Source: Trichosphaerium sp. ATCC 40318
Taxonomy: Eukaryota > Discosea > Flabellinia > Trichosidae
Assembly: GCA_038496445.1 (NCBI GenBank)
Contig: JALMLS010000424.1
Span: 1-64,000, forward strand
Length of the DNA stretch: 64,000 nt
Direction of reading: 5' to 3'
Numbering within the stretch: position 1 is the stretch's first letter; every line of letters starts with the position of its first letter. A program made the position numbers and the translations under genes. Positions 12,201-23,189 of this stretch are shown here, one piece after another. A model generated the notes under the pieces. It saw only the letters and a program-made list of their open reading frames with translations. It searched no databases and was not told the DNA's origin.

Positions 12201-13638
12201 CACTGTTTATTTAGCCAACTCAAGGCAAACAAGCAAACCGCTTCCTCCTAGACCTGCACGGAAACCTTCAAGGTTGACTGCACCTCCATTATCACCAAAA
12301 GTAGTTAGCACAAAGAAGACAAACTTGAACCGCAGATCACGTCTTGTTAAGCTAGATATTACTACAAAACCAGCAGTTCCTCCTAGAAAAGGTAAACCTA
12401 CTCAACCACGGGAGAGTGCATCAGGAGATTTTTATTACAATCAAGCTGTTGGTATTGGTATGTCTTGTTTTTCGCTGTTGTTTTGTTTGTGGTTTTTTTC
12501 ATCTGTTTGACTTACTGTTGTATAGGTCCTAAAACTATATCTTACCTTCAAAAAAGCATAGAAAGGATACTTCGGTACGTTGTGCAAGATATATATTTCT
12601 TTTATTTACAAAGCATAGTGGACAGAGGCAAACGAGGGATGAAGCGAAAATAATTGCAGAAAACCTCAACAAACTTTTTGGTACGTCAGATTTATTTCCC
12701 ACTGATTTTTGACGGTTTACAGCAACTGATGCTGGAAGACGTATATTTGCATACCTCCTACAGGAAGCTGTTAGGCTTAACCGCATTCTCCTTGTCGGAT
12801 CATTCACAGCACTAAAAAACATAATCGAGTCTTCGTTGAAGTACTTTAATCCAAAAAATAGGCACGTGCTCTTTTATTGTTCATTTTGAGCTCTTTGTTT
12901 CATCGCTGATGGTATACCCTAAAGGTCTGATTTTACTGGATTGAAGATGATACTAGAGTTATCATATGATGTTAGATATAATCAACCTGATGGCGAAAAG
13001 GTCTTCTTGAAGGTTAGTCATTCACCTTTTTTTTCAACTGAAAGAAAAGCAGTCTCTTATTTTTTCTTCAATAGGACAAGATTAAATCACACTTGATTTG
13101 GGCTGAGATGTCTTTCTGGCAAGGTATGGTTATTGATATAGTGTTAATATATGATCTGATGTTGTATAGAGTACTGGTGGCATAAAATAGGAAAATCTTT
13201 TGCTGCTGCAAGAAATACACCTCAAATCAATACAAACTTGTTCATTACAAGTCAACTCAAGACTTTCAGTACGCTTCATTTTATTTGAAAAATGATTACA
13301 CAATTCGATTGCAATCGATATAAACTAACTATGGTGTTCTTTAGCTCAAGTAATATGGGGTTTTGGTCAAATGAATAAGGAAAAGGTGATTGCTGCTGTA
13401 CTAGATATTGCAGTAAAAAGTGGATTACCTCCTTTTTCCATGAGACGTGTTCGGCAAGAGATTGGCGGTTGGATTGCTCAAGGTAAAGCAAAACCAAAAC
13501 GTACACGATTTCAGACAGTTATGCTTGGTAATAGTCCAATTCCAGGCACGTGATAACAGAATTTATTGGTTTTTGTTCTGCCTTTTTTTTTTTAATGTTG
13601 TTTGTTTAGATAAACCTGGTCGTAATCCTTATGTGTAA
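9263..13638 (+). CDS. CH-domain, coiled-coil protein with C-terminal SBF2/KIAA0513-like domain
   Basis: Long multi-exon gene starting MEETLIDWVEKVVECKL. The first exons form one type-3 calponin-homology domain (SLRSGVVLCKLVSKLKPD, then LGIPSDELF and DMVQVLGCIKAIAREC), expected to bind actin or a cytoskeletal partner. A Ser-rich linker leads to several hundred residues of heptad-like coiled coil rich in Leu, Glu, Lys and Gln (about 9890-12100). A Pro/Lys-rich segment (KPLPPRPARKPSRL, VPPRKGKPTQP) looks like SH3 ligands. The C-terminal exons (12530-13638) encode a helical domain with LLQEAVRLNRILLVGSF, SYDVRYNQPDGEKVFL, KSHLIWAEMSFWQ and IWGFGQMNKEKV, which recalls the SBF2/KIAA0513 domain (a memory-based comparison). 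It ends KPGRNPYV at TAA 13636-13638. I infer a cytoskeletal or membrane-traffic scaffold. Confidence 0.8.
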
Positions 13639-13859
13639 AAGAAATAAAAGTAAAATCATACCATTATGTACTGTTAGTTTCTTGTAATCTATAAAGCGGA
13701 ACTCACCCACATGTGGTATCTCAGCAGTTGTTTAAAGCGTGATAAACAAAAAAAAAGTTCACAGTTTTTCGAACCAAAAGAATGAAAAATTTGTTGTTGA
13801 TGAATTCACCTGAGAGTGTACACATACGCTCTAATGAATGTATTTTTGTTGTGGGGTTT

Positions 13860-15718
13860 TTACACGAGTGAGTACACAGCAAAGAATAGCATTTCCGAGT
13901 ATGTGTAAGAAGATACATTGAACCCAGGATCATTAACCTTAAAGCTATCTGATGCTTCATCATATCCAGTAATAAGTACCCAATGTTCTCCATTTCTTAC
14001 GTTTACAATAGTACCAATATTGCAATCCTTTTACAAAAACCAGTCAGTCCTGAAGAGCTGTCACGTGATTGTACCTTGGATAAGTTTATCAAGTCATTTT
14101 TGGATACATTTTCAACAAACTGTTTGATGTGCACAGGACCAAGAGCTGATACAGAGTCCCTTATGAAGAGTTAAATAAGGGAGACTAAACATTTAAAACT
14201 TAATTAAGTCGTACCAAATAACTAAGTCATCAGAAGCATAGCCTCCATTATTTGTTAACCAAGTATTCAAAGATCCTATTTAGCAAAACTTAATCGCGAA
14301 AAAAGGTGGACGATTTCGTACCTGGATTGGCAAGACTGCCGTTAATGTTCACACCACTTGACGCCAATAACATTGCAATATCAGTAACTGCACATCCTGA
14401 GCTACATAGCGTATTTTTGGGAGATCTACCCAAAGGATCACTAGCACAATACGTCAGAGAGAACTTCAAAAAATGAAAAAAAAAAACCCAGTAAAGTCGG
14501 ATGTTGTTTTAACGTACTATTTCCATTGTGGGTTGCATTGACTGTAGTAGTGGAAATCGCAAGTTGGAGTAACTGGGTCTAACCCATCCAAATAGTTTAA
14601 GTCGACCTAATCAGAGAGTTTAGAGTGTATGCTGTAAAACTTCATAAAAAAATACCAACATACACCGCTATTGCACAAGTTTGTAGTTCCCTTGTATTGC
14701 TTGATTGTAGGATCAGTCCAACCACCTTCCATTGTATAAGCCAACTGAAAATACTAACTATACCATACCAAATGCTTGGCAGTCGTAGTCATCGAAACTT
14801 GCAACTCCATCATAGTGAGCATACCTATTTTTTTTTAAACATTTCGTACTAGCCTACTAAAAACGTACCATAACAAAGTGTCGTTGTAAGCATCGAATCC
14901 ATCTCCAAAAATAGGATACCACGTGTACCTTGTTTTAGAATATAAATAAAAGAGAAACAAATGAGAAACGATCGAAATCACTTATTCTAGGAGGTTATAT
15001 TCTAATTTCTTACCTGGCTGAGTATATGCCCCAAGTATGTCCAGAATCTATGGCACCTGCAACAAGAGACTTCATAAATTCCCTATTATCAGAAACAGAT
15101 GAATGCCAATATTGAGTTCCTTCAATATCAAGCCAAATCTAACAAAAGTTGGTAAGTTTCCAAATTCGATGATGCGGCAAATACAAAAAAGGAAAAGTCT
15201 TGGACAGTTTTTGTCTCTGTCAAGAAAAAAGGGTTACCACTTACAGTACTATACGTTGCATTGAATCCTTCCAAGTATGAGACCATGTCTGACACTTGAG
15301 AATAACCTGTTGTTCCACAAGTAGGGCAAGGGAAAACTTCCCAAAAGTCAGACTTTTGCATCAAAAAAACGCGCGGAGTTTGGTAAATTATCATCTCTCC
15401 AGAAAAAGGCTTTCGAGATTTCGTACCGTATACATCGATGTCTTTTATACCCGCATCTCTTGCGTTATATATCGTGTGCGGTGCAACTGGATCTGGCTGT
15501 CCAACAGATTGGTAGCCCTAGAGTAAGTTTAAGGCTAAAACTATCACGAAATAGCGACATACACGTATAATAGCGTAATCGTAGCCTGCTGCTTTGATAC
15601 ATCTCCAAGCAGTAATATCTATCGACGATGACACGTCTACAGCTTTACGTGCGTACGTTACACCAAGAAGCAGCAAAAGAAAAGCAAATGCGTTCCCTTT
15701 AAGCATTTTTAATTGCAA
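13860..15718 (-). CDS. Secreted GH25 lysozyme (amoeba type) with C39-like peptidase domain
   Basis: The protein begins with a signal peptide (FAFLLLLLGVTYA; ATG at 15718, or 15706 four codons later) and then KAVDVSSSIDITAWRCI, AGYDYAIIRVYRSVG and FPCPTCGTTGYSQ. IWLDIEG (about 15130) carries the catalytic Asp and Glu of GH25 muramidases, followed by GHTWGIYSARYKWYPIFG. A second half begins YYSQCNPQWK and has CSSGCAVTDIAMLLASSG (about 14400) and HWVLITGYD (about 13985), the Cys and His arrangement of peptidase C39-like domains, ending MLFFAVYSLV at 13860-13862. Known GH25 enzymes cleave bacterial peptidoglycan, so digestion of bacteria is the likely role; the tail may cut peptide cross-links or bind. 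The gene is convergent with the CH-domain gene, with about 220 bp between stops. Confidence 0.87.
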
Positions 15719-15860
15719 ACCGCGTTTTACAAAGATTGACTAACTTTTTTTTGACCGTTTTTCTTCCAACATTAAAAAATTTTGTTTACATTCTTTATTT
15801 ACATTTACACTACGTCCTCACCTCATAGAGAAGTATGTACAAAAAAGAGGTGGGGTTATT

Positions 15861-17272
15861 TTAAGGCACCCAGCATGCTCTTCCGTTGGTTTCTAAAGTA
15901 GTACTAATGATATCTTCGAAACCTTCCCACTGCAAAAAAAAAAAGTGAGAAAAAAAAGTTGTGATAAGTTCGTTATAGTCGTGTACCCCGACTTGATTGC
16001 GTGCTAGTGGTTTTGTATATATAGATTTCGAAAGGTAGCCCATGTTGTAGAACGTAAGCTTGCTGTTAAAAAGCGCAATGAGTTACAAGAAGGAGTGTAC
16101 AAGAACAAAAACTTACCGTGATCCAATCCAACCTCTAGCCAGTAGACGAGATAACAGAGATGTCTCTAGAATCTAGAACCATATTAAATCATAATAGTAT
16201 TATACACATCTTACTGCTCTAGATGCTTCCGAAGACGGCACAGAAAACGTGTTTTTCATAGTTGAATCTGCAACTGTAAATCTTACCTATTGGGCTTTTT
16301 AGTTTCAAAAATAAAGACAAAAAACACTTTACCATGCCATCACTTTCGTCTTCAATACTGACACGTGTTTTATTCTGCATATCAGGGCAATACTAAGAGA
16401 TGTTATATTGAAATAAACGCGACTGACAGCCCAGCAAAGAAGAGAACACCCAATAAGCATGACTTACTTGAGGTATTTGTCCATGCACAGTAACAATTAT
16501 ATCAGCTACAGTGTATACAATGCCATCGATTGGCGCAGTCCAAGCTGCACCTACAGTTTGAAGTAGGGATAATTTTATAATCTTGTCATTGCCCACACGA
16601 ACAAAGACGCCATCAAATACATCCTTCAAAAAAAAACTTAGAATAGAATTTTCTATGCACAAAGAACTCATAACAGGTTTCTGTAACGCGCTTGGGTCCT
16701 TCAAACCTAACAAGGTTGCGTACAAGTACTGGCGCCTTATCTGGTCTATCTTTCAAAGGCTCTGTAAATAATGTGGTGAAGTCTGGGTATGATAAGAACT
16801 ACGCGTGTTAAGTGGAATTAGATGTGTTTTAGCGCGTACCTCCGTTGTTGAGGAACCAATCGTTGAAATTGAAAATAACGGCGCTGTATTTACTTTAATA
16901 TAGTTCTAGGTTCATTAGGTTTCTATTACGTGCGTTTTACGCTCCATACCTCATACCATGTCAATTTGTTAAACGGCTTTTTCATTATACGTAACCTTTG
17001 ATTTACTAAGCGCTTGTTGGTGTTAGCAATAGATTATTGTAGCATGATGTACTAGGCACCTGCCAATAAAGCTGATGTTCTTTTCCACGCTTGTTTAAGG
17101 TGCCACATACAGCCACTAGTTGTTTTGAGCATTCTCATAACAGTTATTTCTACGTACTGACATTTAGCACTTCTCGTACAGTTAAGCTATCAAGCAACAG
17201 CCTGACCATGTCGCTGGGTAATGAAAGAACTGTAATTGTGCCTGGATTGCTCCCTACTGTACCATTAATCAT
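15861..17272 (-). CDS. F-box protein of unknown target
   Basis: The first coding exon (ATG at 17272) reads TVLSLPSDMVRLLLDSLTVR then EVLNVS, and the next continues WHLKQAWKRTSALLAG, a recognisable F-box (LP..l...L.....l..s..W). F-box proteins recruit substrates to SCF ubiquitin ligases. Later exons give NDWFLNN, DKAPVLVRNLVRFEGPKR, DVFDGVFVRVGNDKIIKLS, a hydrophobic stretch IDGIVYTVADIIVTVHG, EDESDGMVRFTVADS and finally WEGFEDIISTTLETNGR, ending at 15861-15863. I do not recognise the C-terminal domain. It is head-to-head with the phosphatase gene, starts 138 bp apart. Confidence 0.65.
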
Positions 17273-17409
17273 AATACCGACTGTATGTGCGTTGTACCGC
17301 CGTTGCCCATTGAACTAGCCTAAATACAATTGTATGCTTCATGAACTTAACGCAACTTGGGTTTAAGGAGCTCCAACGCTGACTGTTAGCTCTTCAAATA
17401 CCTCAAGCA

Positions 17410-18284
17410 ATGTCTCTCCGCGTATTTTTTGGTACTACACGCCATACTTATTTGCACGTTAACGGTTTTACACAGTAAGACACGGACAGTGTACAATGAA
17501 CTTACAAATTGGAAGTATCATTGGTGGGCAGCAAAATGAGTCTCCTCTAACAGATTTGGGCAGAAATCAAGCAAAAGCAACTGGTACTGCACTGAAATAC
17601 ATCACACCTTTGCTGACTCATTAAAGGTGTATGTTTTAAAAAGTCTGGCGTAAAATTTAACGCTGTATACGCTTCTACTGCTGTTCGCGCCACAGACACT
17701 GCAAAAATCATCATAAACGAGATGGGAGGTAATGAATCTGATATACAGTTCCGCTCCGATATTCTAGAACTCTCTCAAGGTACCCCAAATGACTTGACAA
17801 CTGAATGCTGAATTGACACTTTTGCAGGTGACTGGGAAGGCAAGGACCGCAACAAATACCACACACCTGAAGTCAAGGCACAGATGGAGAAACAAGGATG
17901 GGAGTTCTCAGGTAAAAGAGTCAGCAAATCATCTGAGTTGACATGCGTTCAATGAAAAAAATGACTGGACATTTACTGACACATTGTTTTATAGCACCAA
18001 ATGGTGAATCCATAAAACAAGTAGCAGACCGCTTTTCAGCGTTTCTGAAGAAGGAGGTTATCACTAAATGTCCTCCTGCTGGCGAGAAGAAAGACGTTCT
18101 CGTAGTATCGCATGGTTTGGCCTTAAGAGGACTTTTCCATTCTTTATTCGGATTGAGCAACACGTCCTTAGCATGGGCATGGCAGCTTGATAATTGTGGT
18201 GTATGTGAACTACGCTACTTGGGCGATAAACAAGCTTGGGTACTTAACAAGTGGAATTACACGCCATACGACACAATTTCATGA
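17410..18284 (+). CDS. Histidine phosphatase (phosphoglycerate mutase-like)
   Basis: The first exon encodes MSLRVFF; after an intron comes VRHGQC with the catalytic RHG, then LTDLGRNQAKATG. Further exons give YASTAVRATDTAKIIINEMG, DILELSQGDWEGKDR, GESIKQVADRFSAFLKK and the second catalytic histidine in VLVVSHGLALRGL, ending YTPYDTIS at 18284. All core motifs of histidine phosphatase branch 1 are present (RHG, R...TA..., acidic residue in LSQGDWEG, SHG). Such enzymes act on phosphosugars, inositol phosphates or phosphoproteins; the substrate here is unknown. Complete gene with three or four short introns. Confidence 0.88.
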
Positions 18285-18348
18285 AACAAAGCAACAACAA
18301 TAAAAAAAACGTTAAGTCTTGTTTACACTGTAGTTCGCGCCCGTTGTC

Positions 18349-19001
18349 ATGGAGCAAGTTATTGATGGTGTTGATACTGCAAATATACCTGTAGTATCTG
18401 TACCAGATCTAGAAAAACAAGAATGGGCGCGAAGAATGAGAATAAAGTTCTCTCCTAAAGATATGGTTGATGAAAAAGGCCAATTTAAGCCTGAGTATCC
18501 TTTACATAGAGACTATTGCGTATTTATGGTATTTTCTTAACGAATTAGATACTTTAAGCCAAACCCGTTTTCTGTTGAAGAACGCAAATGGACAAACGTA
18601 GAGAAGGATCATCTCATATCTGGTATCGCGAAATATGGTATAGGCAACTGGAATGACATACGCGCGGAATTCTTGCCTCTATGGGTTCGTAAACGCATAA
18701 AAACACTAGCATAATCACAATTTAGACACCTGCTGAGCTGCGCGTTAAAACTCAGAGGCTTATTGGCAAACAAAGTCTGAAATGGTTAGAAGCGCCTCGA
18801 AAAGTTACTAGACGCATAATTTATAATAGGTACATCGATCAGAGGTGGAAAGGCAAAAAATGGCACATTGGCAACGAATTTCGGTTAAACAAAGCTTTGG
18901 GCACTGAAACAGGATGCTGGAAAAACGGTATGCTCGTCAAGGATGGCGAAGGTGTAGTAGAAAGAATGTTCCTTGAGAAAAGAGATAAATCAAAAAAATA
19001 G
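18349..19001 (+). CDS. Small Myb/SANT-domain nuclear protein
   Basis: Starts MEQVIDGVDTAN, with a short N-terminal stretch to EYPLHRDYC, then after an intron whose best in-frame acceptor is ...TTTAAG the sequence PNPFSVEERKWT. The core is a SANT/Myb helix-turn-helix: KWTNVEKDHLISGIAKYG, then GNWNDIRAEFLPLW and, past another intron, TPAELRVKTQRLIGKQSL. The tail is basic (KWLEAPRKVTRRIIY, RWKGKKWHIGN), ending EKRDKSKK at 18999-19001. I infer a DNA- or chromatin-binding role. The start follows the phosphatase stop by 64 bp on the same strand. Confidence 0.78.
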
Positions 19002-19536
19002 AAATGCCACTCAGTGTACAGCGTTTCTATCACTTGTACATTTAAGTTTATCAATATTTTGTAGTGTAGCGTATTGTTATCATTCAATGCCGGACTGTTT
19101 TTGCCCTCTCTTGCAACTCTGAATTTATCACGTGACGGACAGGTTATTTTTATCACGTGTAAAAACTTGCTAAGAGGTATTTTTTTGTTCTCTTGTTGAG
19201 GCTATAAGACCATTTAATTGAATGTAAACACAAATTAGTATTTGACTTCGAGGAGTTCAGTGTAAAACGTGATGACAAACATTTCAACGAAGAAAGTATT
19301 GCGCTATTTATTGTAGTTTACCAAAAGAAAAGCGAAAGCTAGCTCTGTTGAGCTACAGGTACATTACCAGACTTGTTAAGTTTTTGTGTCGTTTTTTTTT
19401 CCGTCTTTCAAAAATCACTTGTGAACAACATCAACAAGGTAAGCACCAATGAAAATCCTCCATACAAACCTTTTATTACCAACCTTCACTAACGGATTGT
19501 TTCTACAGCGAAAAACAATACAGAAAGAAAAAAACA
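19002..19536. other. Intergenic, promoter region of the repeat-exon gene
   Basis: No exon seen. CACGTG-containing sites sit at about 19129 and 19154, roughly 400 bp upstream of the next start codon, together with T-rich tracts. Confidence 0.5.
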
Positions 19537-20969
19537 ATGTCGGTTCAACAGAGACAAGCTTATAACGCTGCTAAAGCAGAATCTATAAGGTACATAAACA
19601 ATACTGCGTTATTTGAGTAAAAAAATCCTAAAAACGTGACTAGAAACGCTCAAGGTGATGTATTGAGTGGTGATGCTCCACAGAAGTTCAGAGCGCCTGA
19701 TCCAGAGGTACAACTAATCCTTGTTTAGTTACAAAGATTGTCGGTTAACATGAGCCATTTTAGAGTATAAGGAACGCTCAAGGAGACGTAATAAGTAACA
19801 GCCAACCAAACAAATTCAGAGCTCCTGATCCAGAGGTAGCGAACGGTTTTTTTTTTGGTTTTTTTTGGGTGTTCTTCGATTCCCTCGGCTAACTAGTTTT
19901 CAGAGTATTCGTAACGCTCAAGGAGATGTAGTTAGTAACAGCCAACCGAACAGGTTCAGAGCACCTGACCCGGAGGTAATAAAACGTGCTTAATGCGCTT
20001 TACCTCAACACTATACACGTGCCTAGATGCTAACAAAAAAAAAATTGATAGAGTATTCGTAACGCTCAAGGAGATGTCGTAAGTAACAGCCAACCAAATA
20101 AGTTCAGGGCCCCTGATCCAGAGGTATTAACTAGATACCTGTAATTAATAATCTAACAAACGTAGAGTATTAGAAACGCTCAAGGAGACGTAGTTAGTAA
20201 CAGTCAACCGAATAAGTTCAGAGCGCCAGATCCAGAGGTAATAAAATACTATCACGTGTTTTAACTAGCGTAAACTGATTTTTGTTTGAAAAGAGTATAA
20301 GAAACGCCCAAAACAGTGTATTGAGTGGTGATGCTCCTCAAAAGTTTAGAGCGCCTGATCCAGAGGTACAACTAATCCTTGTTCAGCTACAAAGATTGTC
20401 GATTAACATGAGTCACTTTAGAGTATAAGGAACGCTCAAGGAGACGTAATAAGTAACAGCCAACCAAACAAATTCAGAGCTCCTGATCCAGAGGTATGAC
20501 TTGATGAGCTTAGTAACTTTTCTAATTCAAAAATTGACAGAGTATTCGCAACCAACAAGGTCACGTTCTAAGTGGAGATGCTCCACAAAAATTCGTTGCT
20601 CCTGATCCAGAGGTGAGTATATTATATTAGGTGTTGTATTAAGCGTGATAATGTAGAAAATAAGAAGTCAACAAGGCCATGTGTTGAGTGGAGATGCTCC
20701 ACAAAAGTTTGTTGCTCCTGATCCTGAGGTACGAAAGAAACTCCTTCCAGAGATTCCAAATGTCAACAACGTATACTAAATTATAGCTTAGAGTATAAGA
20801 AATCAACAAGGTCACGTGATAAGTAACGAGAGACCTGAGAAACCAACTTATGATCTGAATGTAAGTTTTTGAATGACAAATTCTGTTTTTTCTTACAATG
20901 CTATAGGAGATTAGAGGTACTACCAACAGTACACCACCAAAGAAAAAGTCTGGATTCCGTAAAAAGTAA
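19537..20969 (+). CDS. Repeat protein encoded by tandemly duplicated 72-nt phase-0 exons
   Basis: I resolve 12 exons: 19537-19589, 19644-19707, 19764-19835, 19904-19975, 20052-20123, 20166-20237, 20294-20365, 20422-20493, 20541-20612, 20657-20728, 20792-20860 and 20907-20969. Exon 1 encodes MSVQQRQAYNAAKAESIR. Exons 3-10 are each exactly 72 nt, phase 0 at both ends, and encode one 24-residue unit that begins SIRNAQGDV (or SIRNQQGHV) and ends KFRAPDPE (or KFVAPDPE), with SNSQPN or SGDAPQ in the middle. Exon 11 is a diverged 23-residue unit. Exon 12 ends PPKKKSGFRKK. The product, about 270 residues, is polar, without hydrophobic core or Cys, so probably disordered. I recognise no family. Because units and introns are both in register, any unit could be skipped without a frameshift. 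Confidence 0.85.
19644..20860 (+). repeat. Tandem exon-plus-intron repeat array (10 units)
   Basis: Ten repeat units of a 64-72 nt exon plus a 42-69 bp intron. Exons 3 and 8 are identical over all 72 nt, and the introns before them (19708-19763 and 20366-20421, both 56 bp) differ at only about five positions. This shows a recent duplication of a block of several exons with their introns. Other introns of the array have diverged almost completely while the exons remain similar. Confidence 0.88.
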
Positions 20970-21302
20970 ACAAGGATGCAGTTCAACTCGCTAATCATCG
21001 AAGAAATCCAATAAAGAATTGGAAGCTCAAAAACGCTAAAATAAAAGTATTCGCTTTTGCAAGAGCAAAACACGTGATTATTTCCCTTTTTTGCTTTCTA
21101 AAATTTATGCTTGTATTTTTTTTTATTATTATTAGACTAGAATACACATAATTAAACACACGCGGTGCTCAATAAATAACCATCCATGGCACTTTAAATT
21201 TTATCAACCAAAGAATTTTTTTGATAAAAAGCAAGGCGTGATAACGTGTTAGCACAAGGAGTCATATCCCCAAAATGCTGATTTTAATATACTCTTTTAA
21301 TT
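20970..21302. other. Intergenic region between convergent genes
   Basis: The stops of the repeat-exon gene and the phosphatase gene face each other here. There is a CACGTG near 21072 and AT-rich DNA, with no exon recognised. Confidence 0.5.
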
Positions 21303-22867
21303 CTAGTAGTCATACTTGGAGTGTTTTAGTAACGCAACAACAACCTTAAAGAGGAAATGTCAATCAAAGAACTGACTAACAATCAAACTATAAAAAAAAA
21401 TCGTACTGTGATATCATCAACTTTTCCGCCTTTCCAAGACTGTTTCATTACTTGCGCGAACCTAAATAAACCAATTAGAAACATGACAAAAACCATTTGA
21501 TTTACCTCTTTCCGAAAGGTGTCGCGTTCTTCCGCTTAGCAGTACGTACTACTCTGTAAGCTTCATCAGCGAGATATTTTGCTATTTTCCCTGGTGCTCG
21601 TGGTTCAGAGATGTAGCTTCGTAGTAGTTTCTGGAAAATATCGTCTTCACTGATATTATCCTACACGTGACAATGTAAGCCACTTTGGTTGGTAACAAAA
21701 AAAGTTGGTAGCCACATAAAAAGCAAAAGGAAATAAATCATCTAAAACTGGTGGCTTTTCCAAAATATTGTGAAAAAAATTACCCAGAGGCCATCTGAAC
21801 CGATGAGTATAATATCATCCGGTAGAACAGGTACGCTTGCTTGCGCAGCATGTGTTCTTGGAGTCATTTCTCTGTTTATACTATTTATCTAGTACAACGA
21901 AACATAAGTACATCTTGCTTAGACGAAAAAAAAACAAGGGCAAACGTCCTGTACCTGATATGGCGCATTAAAATACCATTCTTGACCGTGACTAACAAAC
22001 ATCGTTTCTATCCATCTATCTTTAGGACGAAGAACAGCAATCTAACGCATTTAATACGACAACAAAAAGTTTTGGTGATATTTTTGCTTTTTTGTTACAA
22101 ACATACTTGTGAATCGCCCAGATACGCCATATTTACTTGACCAGGACCTACTACAGCAACAGTTGCTGTACTACCTATACAACATTTAAAAAAAACCCTA
22201 AAATAACAACATAACACGTGATTAAATTTTGTACTTACCTCCTAGATATTTCTTCCCTTGAGCGTAGTCTATTTAGAGGTAAGAACTGTTAGTTTTTTTC
22301 GATAAGAATTTGTAGTATTCAAAAACGGACTCACCGTACGCTATCTCCAAAAGAGAAAGTGGGTCTTTATTCCCTCCTTCGTATGCCTTGCCGACAGCCT
22401 AAAAGATATCACATAAAGTTTTTACTGACTAGATACCGACCTCTACAAGAGCCAAGGCATACTGTCTTGAATGAATTAATTGCTCATCACCAAGACCAAC
22501 AAGAGAGTTAGATTTATTTTTGGGTTGTGCACTTACCATCAAATACAGCGATGCACTTATGATCCTAAAATATCAATATAAGCAAACTATGACGCGTCAA
22601 GCGTCTAAACAGCTCACAAACAAGCAATGTCTGACTCTTTTTTTTCATACCTTTGAAATAAAATAAGCATCTTCGCAACCTTCATCTCCTTTCTCTATCA
22701 CGTGCGTTAAAAAAAAAAAAAACGTTTTTGGTTTTGTCTTCCTAAATAAATTAAATTAAACGTATACCTGGATCGGGTATAATATAACCGCCCGCAGTAA
22801 CTGCTAATGAAGGGATTTTTAAGCTTTTGGCTTTCCGAGCTCTTGTTGTTTTAAAAGCCTGTGTCAT
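21303..22867 (-). CDS. PP2C-family serine/threonine phosphatase, PTC7/PPTC7-like
   Basis: Many small exons assemble into a PP2C fold. In order: VTAGGYIIPDPG, EKGDEGCEDAYFISK, HKCIAVFDG (metal-binding Asp), LVGLGDEQLIHSRQYALALV, EGGNKDPLSLLEIAYAQG, GGSTATVAVVGPGQVNMAYL then GDSQIAVL, FVSHGQEWYFNAPYQ, LPDDIILIGSDGLWDNIS, SEPRAPGKIAKYLADEAYR, GGKVDDITVVVALL (C-terminal metal Asp), ending KHSKYDY with the stop at 21303-21305. The short form without the long N-terminal extension of classical PP2Cs fits the PTC7/PPTC7 group, which in yeast and animals works in mitochondria. The start at 22867 (MTQAFKTTRARKAKSLKIP) is basic and could be a presequence; an upstream exon is not excluded. Confidence 0.85.
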
Positions 22868-23053
22868 TCGATTCTTCCTCCTCTTTGTATAGTGGATTTC
22901 CTCATCGCTGTGGTTAGCACCTAACACGTGATTAACGATAACTCTTTTACGGGGATCTTGTAAACGTTTAAATAAGGTTCAAAAGCATCCATTGATACTG
23001 ACAATAACCCCGTGAGCAGCGCTAGCTGCAGTTGATTCGAAATAAAAAAAGTA

Positions 23054-23189
23054 CTAACCAGACTTTGCTTTTTTATGTTTAGACCTCTTCTTGTCTTTTC
23101 TACTCTTCTTACTCTTTCTACCACTAGAGGCCTCTGTAATAACTAATTAATTACGGCAGTAATGACAACAAACGTGCCAATTTCGGCCA
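23054..23189 (-). CDS. Possible exon of a small Lys/Arg-rich protein
   Basis: After an acceptor the minus strand reads EASSGRKSKKSRKDKKRSKH then KKAKSG and a TAG at 23054-23056, a typical basic nuclear tail. A short upstream start MAEIGTFVVITA (ATG at 23189) is nearby, but the only obvious splice joins the frames incorrectly. Gene structure is uncertain, and it may be the 3' end of a gene whose other exons I could not find at 23190-23400. Confidence 0.25.

Noticed and set aside
19644-20860. Regularly spaced direct repeats resembling a CRISPR array
   Set aside because: The repeats are open in one frame, are flanked by GT...AG introns and begin with a start exon and end with a stop exon. They are duplicated exons of a eukaryotic gene.
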